Shown one piece after another: positions 1 through 6,414 of a stretch of DNA of 9,239 nt. Source of the stretch: PVC group bacterium (GTDB taxonomy: Bacteria > Verrucomicrobiota > Kiritimatiellia > SS1-B-03-39 > PXDE01). The position numbers and the translations under genes were made by a program. The stretch lies in NCBI GenBank assembly GCA_003566475.1, contig PXDE01000026.1, positions 1-9,239 of the forward strand, read 5' to 3'. How positions within the stretch are numbered: position 1 is the first letter of the stretch; each line of letters starts with the position of its first letter. The notes under the pieces were generated by a model. The model searched no databases, was not told the DNA's origin, and saw only the letters and a list, made by a program, of their open reading frames with translations.

Positions 1-1486
1 ATTCGGCGGTGGCCCGAAGCGCCTCGAAGCGCGGGTGAGCCCGCACCCGCGCGGCCAGCCCCAGCGGAACCTTCAGGAAATCGGTGTAGAAGTTGGGGTT
101 CTGGGGCGACCAGAACCGGTCGTAGGTGCCGAACGTGTCGGGATGGAAGAGGTTCTGCGCCTCCAGCCACTGGCCGAGTCCGCCCGGCCGATCCGCCTCG
201 CGCAGGGCGTTCCGGCCCCGGCCGCGCCAGGGGCCGGTGGGGTTGATGGCGTCGCTGAAATAGAAGAACTCGGGGAAGGTGGCCCCGGTCTGGCCGGGCC
301 ATTCCAGGTCGAAGTCGCGGTGCAGCTTGTCGAGCGGATACATGGCGTGGTCCCGCACGTAGCCCTGGATCGGATCCTGCCAGCGGCCCCGGTCGTCCTG
401 GCGACGCAGCGCCTGCTCGGCGGGCAGGGCCGCCAGCAGCCAGGACCGCGCCCCCCGCCGGGCCGCCCCCCGCACCCCGGCGTAGTCCCCCGAGGCGCGG
501 GCCTTGATCTGGAGCTCGTTCTCGTGGGGCCATTCCCACCGGCCCGCGAACGCGGGGATCGCGCCCAGGGCGGTGGTGCCGTCGTGCACCGCGAACCACC
601 AGCCCAGATCGTAGTGCTGGTTCCAGCGGGGCAGCAGCCGGACCAGGGTGTCGCCAAGCACGGTGGTGTGGTTGTCGTACCGGGCCCGGTACCCTTCCAG
701 GGTGGTCGGCCCGGGCTGCAAGTCCTGGGGCCACTTCGAGGGGTCGGCCCCCCGCCCGGCCCCGCCCCCGTAGATCCGGGTTTCGGGCTCCCGCCCGCCC
801 CACCCTTCGGTCAGGCTGAACTCCCACCAGGCGCCCGGGCCCGCGTCGAGTTCCTCCTCGATCATGACATGCCGCGTGCCCGGCTCCAGGGTCACCGTGA
901 TGGCCGCCGAGCGCTCGGTCCCGTTGTCATCAAAGGTGTACTCCAGCCGGGCCCGGGCCACCGCCATGCCCTGGGTCAGGGGCACGGTGCGCAAGGCTTT
1001 GAGGGTCATCCCCGGCTTCCAGGCGCTCGATCCGGCCCAGGTTCCGTCGGGCAGGCGGATGCCCGCGATGGGTCCCGGCGGGACGGGGCCTTCGGCGGCG
1101 AGGGGCAGCCGCACCGCGATCTGGCCGTTGTCCATCTCCAGGAAGTTCCGCCGGCTGGCCATGAGCACTTTGGGCTGGGCGGCGGGCGCGCGACCCGCCC
1201 CCCAGGTGTAGGCGATCTGCGGGAACTCGGCGTCGCGGGTGGCGGCGGGGAGGGAGACCGACACCCAGGCATGCTCGTGCCCGTCCGGGAGCCGCTCGCG
1301 GTCGTAGGGCACGGGCTGCCCGTCGGCCAGAAGAGGGGTACCGGGCGGCGCGGTGACCGGGATCCGGGTGGTGAGCATCACCGCCGCGTCCTCCACCGCC
1401 CGGCCCAGGGGGTTGAGCACCACCTCCTGGGCGGCGGCCAGGGTGGCAGCCGAGATCAGTCCACAGGCAACAAGTCGAGCGCGCAT
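1..1486 (-). CDS. Secreted protein of unknown function, 3' end off the left edge
   Basis: The reading frame is open from an ATG at 1486 to the window edge, giving about 495 residues with no stop. The start is supported by GGAGG five bases upstream and by an N-terminal signal peptide (MRARL then a hydrophobic stretch, probable cleavage after LAAA at residue 19), so the product is exported. I checked the frame at the start, around 581-661 and at the left edge, and it is continuous. The first two thirds look beta-rich, with many Gly/Pro/Trp positions and alternating hydrophobics. The last part, towards the edge, becomes helical and aromatic-rich (FPEFFYFSDAINP, then LGLAARVRAHPRFEALRA). That order recalls large secreted carbohydrate-active proteins with a beta sandwich joined to a helical domain, but I recognise no catalytic motif and assign no function. 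The membrane-anchored gene at 1618-2250 lies 131 bp upstream on the same strand, so co-transcription is possible. Confidence 0.8.
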   Translation of the reverse strand, partial: MRARLVACGLISAATLAAAQEVVLNPLGRAVEDAAVMLTTRIPVTAPPGTPLLADGQPVPYDRERLPDGHEHAWVSVSLPAATRDAEFPQIAYTWGAGRAPAAQPKVLMASRRNFLEMDNGQIAVRLPLAAEGPVPPGPIAGIRLPDGTWAGSSAWKPGMTLKALRTVPLTQGMAVARARLEYTFDDNGTERSAAITVTLEPGTRHVMIEEELDAGPGAWWEFSLTEGWGGREPETRIYGGGAGRGADPSKWPQDLQPGPTTLEGYRARYDNHTTVLGDTLVRLLPRWNQHYDLGWWFAVHDGTTALGAIPAFAGRWEWPHENELQIKARASGDYAGVRGAARRGARSWLLAALPAEQALRRQDDRGRWQDPIQGYVRDHAMYPLDKLHRDFDLEWPGQTGATFPEFFYFSDAINPTGPWRGRGRNALREADRPGGLGQWLEAQNLFHPDTFGTYDRFWSPQNPNFYTDFLKVPLGLAARVRAHPRFEALRATAE

Positions 1487-1539
1487 CCGGTCCTCCGCGA
1501 AAGGTTGAGCGCTTACGCTACGCCCTTCGCGGAGGCCGG
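1487..1539 (-). promoter_or_regulatory. Long imperfect hairpin covering the ribosome binding site of the gene at 1-1486
   Basis: On the plus strand, arm CCTCCGCGAA (1492-1501) is the exact complement of TTCGCGGAGG (1526-1535). The pairing extends outward through CCGG (1487-1490) to CCGG (1536-1539) past one bulged base, and inward through GG/CC and a nested AGCG-CTTA-CGCT mini-hairpin (1508-1519). In the minus-strand transcript the 3' arm contains the GGAGG Shine-Dalgarno site and ends right next to the ATG. The structure could hide the ribosome site (translational control), or serve as a weak terminator or RNA-processing site between the two minus-strand genes. No U-tract follows it, so a simple intrinsic terminator is less likely. 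Confidence 0.55.
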
Positions 1540-1617
1540 GCCAGAAGTTTCCCGACCAACGCCTCCCTTGCGGGACCGAATCCTATTGCGCGCGGTGCGG
1601 CAATCCACGCCGTTCGG

Positions 1618-2250
1618 CTACTGGCCCTGGTCGTCGAGCGCCTTCTGGATGGCGTTGCGGATGACGGTGGCGAGATCGATCTGCTGCGGGCCTTCGGGGA
1701 CGCCCGCGTCATCGGCCAGGCGGGCCATGGCGGCCACGACCTCGGCGATCGTCTCCGGCGAGGCGTCTCGGCGGAACACCGTCCCGTTGTCCGTCTGATC
1801 CAGCACCGGATTCAGCGTCGCCATGGCCTCGTTCGGGTCGATGCGGCCCTCGGCCAGGCCCCACTGGAGCCGCGACGACGCGGTCCGGGCCGCCTGCATG
1901 TCCTCCTGGGGAAGACCGGCGGGAGCCAGCACCTGGAGGTCGAACCCCGTGGCCAGCATGGCGGCGGCCACCGGGCCTTCCATCAGGCGCTGGACAACCA
2001 CCATCGCCTGCTCGGCGTCCAATTCGCCGGTCCGGATCTTGTTGGTGAGCACCTTGATCTCGGCGATCACCGCCTGCTGCTGAGCCGGAGGCAGGTCGGA
2101 CTGGGCCACGCCCGCCTCGATCACCTTCTCGACCCCCCACACCGCGATGTTCTTCGCGTTGCGGACCACCAGCCAGCCGCTGATTCCGACCAGCAGAACC
2201 ACCACCAGACATCCCACGCCGCCGCTGACCAGACATCCCTTCTTGCTCAT
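1618..2250 (-). CDS. Small membrane-anchored protein of unknown function
   Basis: This is a 210-residue protein. The ATG at 2250 is chosen because AAAGGAGG lies seven bases upstream; the frame stays open further upstream, but that extension would cross the ribosome site and a C-run and has no start signal. A short basic N-terminus (MSKKG) is followed by one hydrophobic segment at about residues 11-29 (GCLVVVLLVGISGWLVV), an uncleaved signal anchor that would leave the rest outside the cytoplasm. The soluble part is mostly helical. It holds two similar segments, GELDAEQAM (about 75-83) and GRIDPNEAM (about 135-143), each followed by a hydrophobic helix, which suggests an internal duplication. 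I do not recognise the family. It is divergent from the TIGR03790-family gene at 2470 and precedes the secreted protein at 1-1486. Confidence 0.8.
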   Translation of the reverse strand: MSKKGCLVSGGVGCLVVVLLVGISGWLVVRNAKNIAVWGVEKVIEAGVAQSDLPPAQQQAVIAEIKVLTNKIRTGELDAEQAMVVVQRLMEGPVAAAMLATGFDLQVLAPAGLPQEDMQAARTASSRLQWGLAEGRIDPNEAMATLNPVLDQTDNGTVFRRDASPETIAEVVAAMARLADDAGVPEGPQQIDLATVIRNAIQKALDDQGQ

Positions 2251-2281
2251 GGAGAGGCCTCCTTTGGGGTTGAGGACGGGG

Positions 2282-2290
2282 ACTATCGCA
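2282..2290 (-). promoter_or_regulatory. Possible extended -10 promoter element for the gene at 1618-2250
   Basis: The minus strand reads TGC-GATAGT, matching the extended -10 pattern TGn plus four of six -10 positions including A2 and the final T. It lies about 30 bases upstream of the ATG, leaving a leader of roughly 25 bases. No good -35 box is visible at 17 or 18 bases upstream. This rests on sequence similarity to a sigma-70 consensus only. Confidence 0.25.
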
Positions 2291-2340
2291 GATCCAGGCC
2301 AGGAGGGCACGCCCGAAAACGCCCCCCCCCCGGAAGCCAA

Positions 2341-2428
2341 AAGACCTGTCCCCAGGCGAGAAGACCTGTCCCTAGCCGGCTAAGGGCCTGTCCCCAGCGG
2401 TGGGGTAGCCAGAAGACCTGTCCCCAGT
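2341..2428. repeat. Cluster of four short direct repeats, core CCTGTCCC
   Basis: Four copies of an AAGACCTGTCCCCAG-type unit begin at 2341, 2361, 2382 and 2413, with core spacings of 20, 22 and 30 bp. Copy 2 has CCCTAG and copy 3 has GGGCC in place of AGACC. The first and last copies also share the flank GCCA(A/G)AAGACC. Between copies 2 and 3 is the perfect palindrome TAGCCGGCTA (2373-2382). The cluster sits in the divergent region between the genes at 1618-2250 and 2470-4050. A reverse-complement copy of GGGCCTGTCCCCA (2384-2396) occurs at 2518-2530, inside the signal-peptide codons of the next gene. The cluster could be a dispersed repetitive element or a set of protein binding sites. Confidence 0.7.
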
Positions 2429-2469
2429 GGCGGGTGGACAGGCGGGCGGAGGGACGGCATGGTGGGGGC

Positions 2470-4050
2470 ATGCGACGGGCGATTCTGGCGATGTGGCTGG
2501 CCCTGGGGGCTTTGGGATGGGGACAGGCCCCGTCGCAGGTGGCGCTGATTTTGCCCTCCCACGACCCCGAAGCCATGGCCCTCGGCCATCTCTGGGCGCA
2601 CCTGCGCGACCTGACCCCGGAGCAGATCGTCTATGTGCGACTCCACCCGGAGGTCCAGGGCAGGGTCCGGATGTCGGCCCAGCAGTTCACGGATACGATC
2701 TGGGATCCCGTCCAAGAGGCCCTCGACGCCCGGGGACTGGACGGCATCCTGGCCTGGGTCTACGGGCCGGGCATCCCCACCCGGGTGGACGGGGAGGGTC
2801 TGTCCCTATCGCTCACCGGCATCACCTGGGCCCGCAACCGGATTCCCGCCGCCCATGCCGTGCAACGAGGGACCTGGCGCTCGCCCCTGTTCTCGGCCCC
2901 CCAGCCGGGACGCCCGGCCCCGGCGCTGCGCGGCCTCGACCGGGCGGCGGAGGAGCTGGGCGACGCCTACCCGCTCCCCTCGATGGTCCTGGGCGTGACC
3001 GGTCGGCGCGGCAACACGCCGGCGGAGATCGCCGATGCCCTCCGGCGGGGCCGCGCCTCCGACGCCACCCGGCCCGAAGGCGCCTACTGGTTCGTCTCCA
3101 CGGACAACGTCCGCACCCGGACGCGGGCCGGGCAGGTCGGCCCCGCCGCCGAAGCCCTGCGGGCCATGGGGGCCGAGGTGGTCGAGGCCGACCGGTTCCC
3201 CCGGCGCCAGGAGCGTCTGCTCGGGGTGATGACCGGCGCGGCCATCGTGAATCCGGGGCAGGAGAACCACTATGTACCCGGGGCCATCGGCGACCACCTG
3301 ACCAGCTTCGCAGGGGCGTTCGACGCGGGCGGCCAGACGCCGCTCACCGAATGGATCCGAGCCGGCGCGACCGCGTCATCGGGCACGGTGGTCGAGCCCC
3401 TGGCCCTCTGGACCAAATTTCCCCACGCCTGGGTGTTCGTGGCCCAGCGGCAGGGGGCCACCATGCTGGAGTCCTTCGCGGCCACCGTGGCCTGCCCGCT
3501 TCAGCTCCTGCTGGTGGGCGATCCCCTGGCCCGGCCCTGGGGGTCGCCTCTCGCGGCCCGGATCGAAGGCGGGCCCGAGGCCTGGCGGTTCGTGGTGGAG
3601 CCCGACCCCGGCGAGGCGTTCGCGCCCCGGGTCCGGGCCTGGGTGGACGGCCGTCCGGTCGAGCCGGGGCGCCTTCCGCCCGACCTGGCCCAAGGCGCCC
3701 ACGAGCTGCGGGCCGAGGGCGTGCTTCCCGGCCTGCTGCGCCCGACGCTCTCGGCCCAGGCGGAGTGGTTCGTGCCCGGGCCTCGCGCGCCCGACCTGAC
3801 CGCCACACGCCAGACCGACGGTGACTGGAGGCTCACGGTGCGGCTGGGGGCTCCGCCGAAACGGCTGGTGGCAAGGAACTGGGGGCGGATCGCGGCGGAG
3901 GCTTCACCCGGGCGAGGAACCCAGGAGTTCCGGATCGCCCGGGCCGCGGCCGGACTCGGTCCTTGGCGATGGCAGGTCGAAGCCCACTGGCCCGACGGCA
4001 CGGTGACCCGGTCACTCCCCCGGCGGTTCGAGGACTCCGCAGGATCGTAG
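2470..4050 (+). CDS. TIGR03790-family secreted protein
   Basis: This is a 526-residue exported protein. The ATG at 2470 begins a typical signal peptide (MRRAILAMWLALGALGWGQA, cleavage near residue 20). Family features as I remember them are present in order: an early segment on choosing and reaching positions (LPSHDPEAMALGHLWAHLR), a VYGPGIPTRV segment (about 98-106), DHLTSFAGAF (275-284), TPLTEWIRAGATASSGTVVEP (290-310), a KFPHAWVFVA segment (316-325) and the closing VGDPLARPWG (349-358). Residues about 365-526 are an extra beta-rich, Ig-like region that probably follows the core. The family has no established function. Upstream, only a weak GGTGGGGG lies close to the ATG, while a better GGAGGG at 2448-2453 fits an out-of-frame ATG at 2459. 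The 3' end overlaps cysC, which runs convergently. The assignment rests on motif recall, not a search. Confidence 0.85.
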   Translation: MRRAILAMWLALGALGWGQAPSQVALILPSHDPEAMALGHLWAHLRDLTPEQIVYVRLHPEVQGRVRMSAQQFTDTIWDPVQEALDARGLDGILAWVYGPGIPTRVDGEGLSLSLTGITWARNRIPAAHAVQRGTWRSPLFSAPQPGRPAPALRGLDRAAEELGDAYPLPSMVLGVTGRRGNTPAEIADALRRGRASDATRPEGAYWFVSTDNVRTRTRAGQVGPAAEALRAMGAEVVEADRFPRRQERLLGVMTGAAIVNPGQENHYVPGAIGDHLTSFAGAFDAGGQTPLTEWIRAGATASSGTVVEPLALWTKFPHAWVFVAQRQGATMLESFAATVACPLQLLLVGDPLARPWGSPLAARIEGGPEAWRFVVEPDPGEAFAPRVRAWVDGRPVEPGRLPPDLAQGAHELRAEGVLPGLLRPTLSAQAEWFVPGPRAPDLTATRQTDGDWRLTVRLGAPPKRLVARNWGRIAAEASPGRGTQEFRIARAAAGLGPWRWQVEAHWPDGTVTRSLPRRFEDSAGS

Positions 4051-4644
4051 CAGGCCGACGAGCGCGTCGAGATGGTCCACCGCCTCGCCGCGGGCCGTGT
4101 CCACGCGCAGGTCGGGGCGCTCCGGCGGTTCGTAGGGGGCGCCCAGCCCGGTCAAGTCCCCGATTCGTCCCTTTCGCGCCTTCCCGTAGAGCCCCTTGGG
4201 GTCGCGGGCCTCGCACACCGTGATCGGCGTGGCCACATGGACCTCGAGGTAGCGGGAGGGGCCGATGATCTCGCGGGCGGCCTCGCGCATGCGGCGGAGC
4301 GGCGCGATGAAGGCTGCCAGCACGATGACCCCGCAGTCCGCGAGCAGCGCGGCGGCATGGGCGACCCGGCGGATATGCTCGGCCCGGTCCTCCGTCGAGA
4401 AGCCCAGGCCCCGGCTGAGGCCATGGCGCACGTTGTCGCCGTCGAGGACAAAGGCCAGGTTCCCCTGGGCCACCAGACAGTGCTCGAGAGCCCCGGCCAG
4501 GGTCGACTTCCCGGATCCGCTGAGCCCGGTGAACCAGATCACGCAGCCGCGCTGGCCGAGCAGGCGTTCCCGGTGGGCCGGGGTCACCGCGTACCGGTGC
4601 CACACCACCGGTCCCGGGTCGGCGGAGACGGGCGCGGATTTCAC
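4012..4644 (-). CDS. cysC: Adenylyl-sulfate (APS) kinase
   Basis: CysC transfers phosphate from ATP to APS to make PAPS, the sulfate donor for assimilation or sulfotransferases; it is cytoplasmic. The 210-residue length fits stand-alone CysC. Visible features are the N-terminal VVWH plus ERLLGQRG lead-in, the P-loop GLSGSGKST (40-48), DGDNVRHGL (68-76), ENIRRV-like EHIRRV (89-94), CEARDPKGLYGKAR (144-157) and LTGLGAPYEPPE (164-175). The start is taken as GTG at 4644 because it overlaps the aminotransferase stop as GTGA, the usual arrangement for coupled translation, and it gives the normal N-terminus. The frame is open far upstream, but only as a shadow of the aminotransferase gene. Oddity: the serine of the FISP motif, phosphorylated in the E. 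coli enzyme (Ser109), is alanine here (FIAP, residues 112-115). The position next to an aminotransferase suggests PAPS for a polysaccharide or other sulfated product, but that is inference. Confidence 0.93.
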   Translation of the reverse strand: MKSAPVSADPGPVVWHRYAVTPAHRERLLGQRGCVIWFTGLSGSGKSTLAGALEHCLVAQGNLAFVLDGDNVRHGLSRGLGFSTEDRAEHIRRVAHAAALLADCGVIVLAAFIAPLRRMREAAREIIGPSRYLEVHVATPITVCEARDPKGLYGKARKGRIGDLTGLGAPYEPPERPDLRVDTARGEAVDHLDALVGLLRSCGVLEPPGE

Positions 4645-5780
4645 TGGAAGAACTGGCGGATGGCTTCCGCCACGAAGTCGATCTGGGCGGGGCTGAGTTC
4701 GGGGTAGATGGGCAGGGCCAGCACCTCGGTGGCGGCCCGCTCGGACTCGGGCAGGCTGCCCGGGGCGTAATCCAGATCCCGGAAGCAGGTCTGGAGGTGC
4801 AGGGGCACCGGGTAGTAGACCTCGGTTCCGATCTGGCGGGCGGCGAGATGGTCGCGCAGGGCGGCGCGTTCCTTCACCCGGACGACGTACTGGTGGACGA
4901 CGTGCTCGAATCCCTCGGGGGGGCCGTCGCCGGGTCCGGGATCGATCCGGGGAAGCCGGAGGTGCTCGGGGTCGAGCCCGGCCTCCTGGAACCGCTGCTG
5001 GTACTGCCGGGCGTTGGCCTGGCGGCGGCGGGTCCACTCGGGCAGGTGGCGGAGTTTGATCCGCAGCACGGCGGCCTGGATCTCGTCGAGGCGGAAGTTC
5101 CCGCCGATCTCGTCGTAGACGTACTTGGGCTCCATGCCGTGGTTGCGGATACGGCGGAGGCGGGCGGCGGTGGATTCGCTGCCCGTGAGCACCATGCCTC
5201 CGTCGCCGGCCCCGCCCAGGTTCTTGGTGGGGAAGAAGGACAGGCATCCGCAGTCGCCGGCCGCGCCCATGGCCACGCCGTCGCGGCGGGCCCCCACGGC
5301 CTGGGCGGCGTCCTCGACCACGGCCAGGCCGTGGCGCCGGGCGATGGTCTGAATGGCCTCCATGTCGCAGGGCCGGCCATAGAGGTGCACGGGCAGGATG
5401 GCCCGGGTGCGGGGGGTCACGGCGGCCGCGACCTGCTCGGGGTCGAGGTTGCAGGTGTCGGGCTCGATGTCCACGAACACCGGGGTGGCCCCCAGCCGGA
5501 CCACCGACCCGGCGGTGGAGAAGAAGGTGAATGGGGAGGTGATGACCTCGTCCCCCCGGCCGATGTCCAGAGCCATGAGGGCGGCGAGCAGGGCGTCCGA
5601 TCCCGAGGACATGCCCACGGCGTGGCCAGCCCCGAGGAACTCGGCCATCTCCCGTTCCAGAGCCTCGCCGTGGGGGCCCAGCACGAACCGCTGGCTTTCG
5701 AAAATCTCCGCGAGGGCGGATTCCACCTCGGAGCGGATGGTGGCGTACTGAGCACGGAGGTCCAGAAGGGGCACGTTCAT
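4641..5780 (-). CDS. DegT/DnrJ/EryC1/StrS-family PLP aminotransferase
   Basis: This is a 379-residue, full-length member of the family that aminates keto-sugars bound to nucleotides, usually for O-antigen, capsule or glycan amino sugars. Landmarks are NVPLLDLRAQY at the N-terminus, FVLGPHGEALE (32-42), SSGSDALLAAL (58-68), GDEVITSPFTF (76-86), LPVHLYGRPCDM (129-140), VVEDAAQAVGA (154-164, with the PLP-binding Asp157), SFFPTKNLGGAGDGG (181-195, with the Schiff-base Lys186), GGNFRLDEIQAA (226-237) and YYPVPLHLQ (322-330). The ATG at 5780 is the natural start; a modest AAGGTAGG stands upstream. It follows the pseudopilin gene by 49 bp and overlaps cysC by 4 bp, so the three probably share a transcript. 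The sugar substrate cannot be told from sequence. It resembles both the QdtB/DesV type and the WbpE type. Confidence 0.93.
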   Translation of the reverse strand: MNVPLLDLRAQYATIRSEVESALAEIFESQRFVLGPHGEALEREMAEFLGAGHAVGMSSGSDALLAALMALDIGRGDEVITSPFTFFSTAGSVVRLGATPVFVDIEPDTCNLDPEQVAAAVTPRTRAILPVHLYGRPCDMEAIQTIARRHGLAVVEDAAQAVGARRDGVAMGAAGDCGCLSFFPTKNLGGAGDGGMVLTGSESTAARLRRIRNHGMEPKYVYDEIGGNFRLDEIQAAVLRIKLRHLPEWTRRRQANARQYQQRFQEAGLDPEHLRLPRIDPGPGDGPPEGFEHVVHQYVVRVKERAALRDHLAARQIGTEVYYPVPLHLQTCFRDLDYAPGSLPESERAATEVLALPIYPELSPAQIDFVAEAIRQFFQ

Positions 5781-5829
5781 GGGCGCCTACCTTCCCCCGC
5801 CCCCGCCGGGCGCGTCAACGGGAATCGGA

Positions 5830-6414
5830 TCAGTAGTAGTCGTGGTTCACCGCGTGCACCGAGGTGTAGACGTTGGTGCCCAGCTCCACGAAGGAGGAAT
5901 GTCCGTCCAGAAACCCCATCACGCTGGCCCGCATGCCGGTGGTGTGCCAGCGGTACTCCCCGGATACCGGGCTGGAGGTCTGGGTGACCGCCGGCTCGTA
6001 GAGGATGACCTTCTTGGAGGGGTAGCTGAAAAAGGTGAGCTTCCGGCCGCTCACCTCCTGGATGCCGTGGGCGGTCGTGGTGGGGTAGATGTAGCTGCTG
6101 CCGTGCTGCTCGAAGGCGAACCGGTCGCCCGGGCAGCGGTAGACATTGGGGTTCCTCACCGTGTCGGCCATGGCGTCCGGGAGGCCCCAGGGCCCGGCGG
6201 CATCGGGGAGAAACAGGTTGTTGTTCTGGGCGTGGTCGTAGATCAGGGCGGCGATCTGCTTGGTCTGCTGGAGGCAGAAGGCCCGTCGGCTCTGGCGGAG
6301 CGCCACGCCCACCGCCGGGAAGAGCAGAGCGGCCAGGATGAGGATGATGGCGATCACCACCAGCAGCTCGATCAGGGTGAACCCTCGGCGGGATGGGGCG
6401 CGGAACGTGGTCAT
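5830..6414 (-). CDS. Type II pseudopilin-like protein (prepilin-type N-terminal domain)
   Basis: This 194-residue protein carries a class III prepilin signal: a basic leader MTTFRAPSRR, the cleavage site G11/F12 in GFTLIELLVV, Glu16 at position +5 of the mature protein, and a hydrophobic helix to about residue 36. Prepilin peptidase would cut after Gly11 and methylate Phe12. A helical spine follows (CLQQTKQIAALIYDHAQ), then a globular part with RCPGD (93-97) and a late HTTG...FLDGH segment (157-172). This layout matches the large family of such proteins in Verrucomicrobiota, Planctomycetota and Lentisphaerota, whose members often end with an H-X9-DG motif; here the H-to-DG gap is 12 residues. 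The ATG at 6414 has AAGGA seven bases upstream; the frame is open further up but lacks a start signal. It is the first gene of the probable operon with the aminotransferase and cysC. Its exact role is unknown. Confidence 0.9.
   Translation of the reverse strand: MTTFRAPSRRGFTLIELLVVIAIILILAALLFPAVGVALRQSRRAFCLQQTKQIAALIYDHAQNNNLFLPDAAGPWGLPDAMADTVRNPNVYRCPGDRFAFEQHGSSYIYPTTTAHGIQEVSGRKLTFFSYPSKKVILYEPAVTQTSSPVSGEYRWHTTGMRASVMGFLDGHSSFVELGTNVYTSVHAVNHDYY

Noticed and set aside
35..1798. A 587-codon open frame on the plus strand.
   Set aside because: It is antisense to two minus-strand genes that have signal sequences and Shine-Dalgarno sites. Its product is Gly/Pro/Arg/Val-rich without domains, as expected for a GC-rich shadow frame.
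2251..2340. N-terminal extension of the membrane-anchored protein to an ATG at 2340.
   Set aside because: It would run through the Shine-Dalgarno site and the C-run and would bury the N-terminal anchor; AAAGGAGG fixes the start at 2250.
2341..2428. CRISPR array.
   Set aside because: The units are only about 15 bp with 5-15 bp between them, diverge from each other, and no cas gene is near.
2427..3824. A 465-codon plus-strand frame alongside the TIGR03790 gene.
   Set aside because: It is an Arg/Pro/Gly-rich product in another frame of a gene with clear family motifs.
4645..5247. Upstream extension of the CysC frame by about 200 residues, as if it were a fusion protein.
   Set aside because: The extension lies wholly inside the aminotransferase gene, is Arg/Pro-rich and matches nothing; the GTG at 4644 gives a normal CysC N-terminus.
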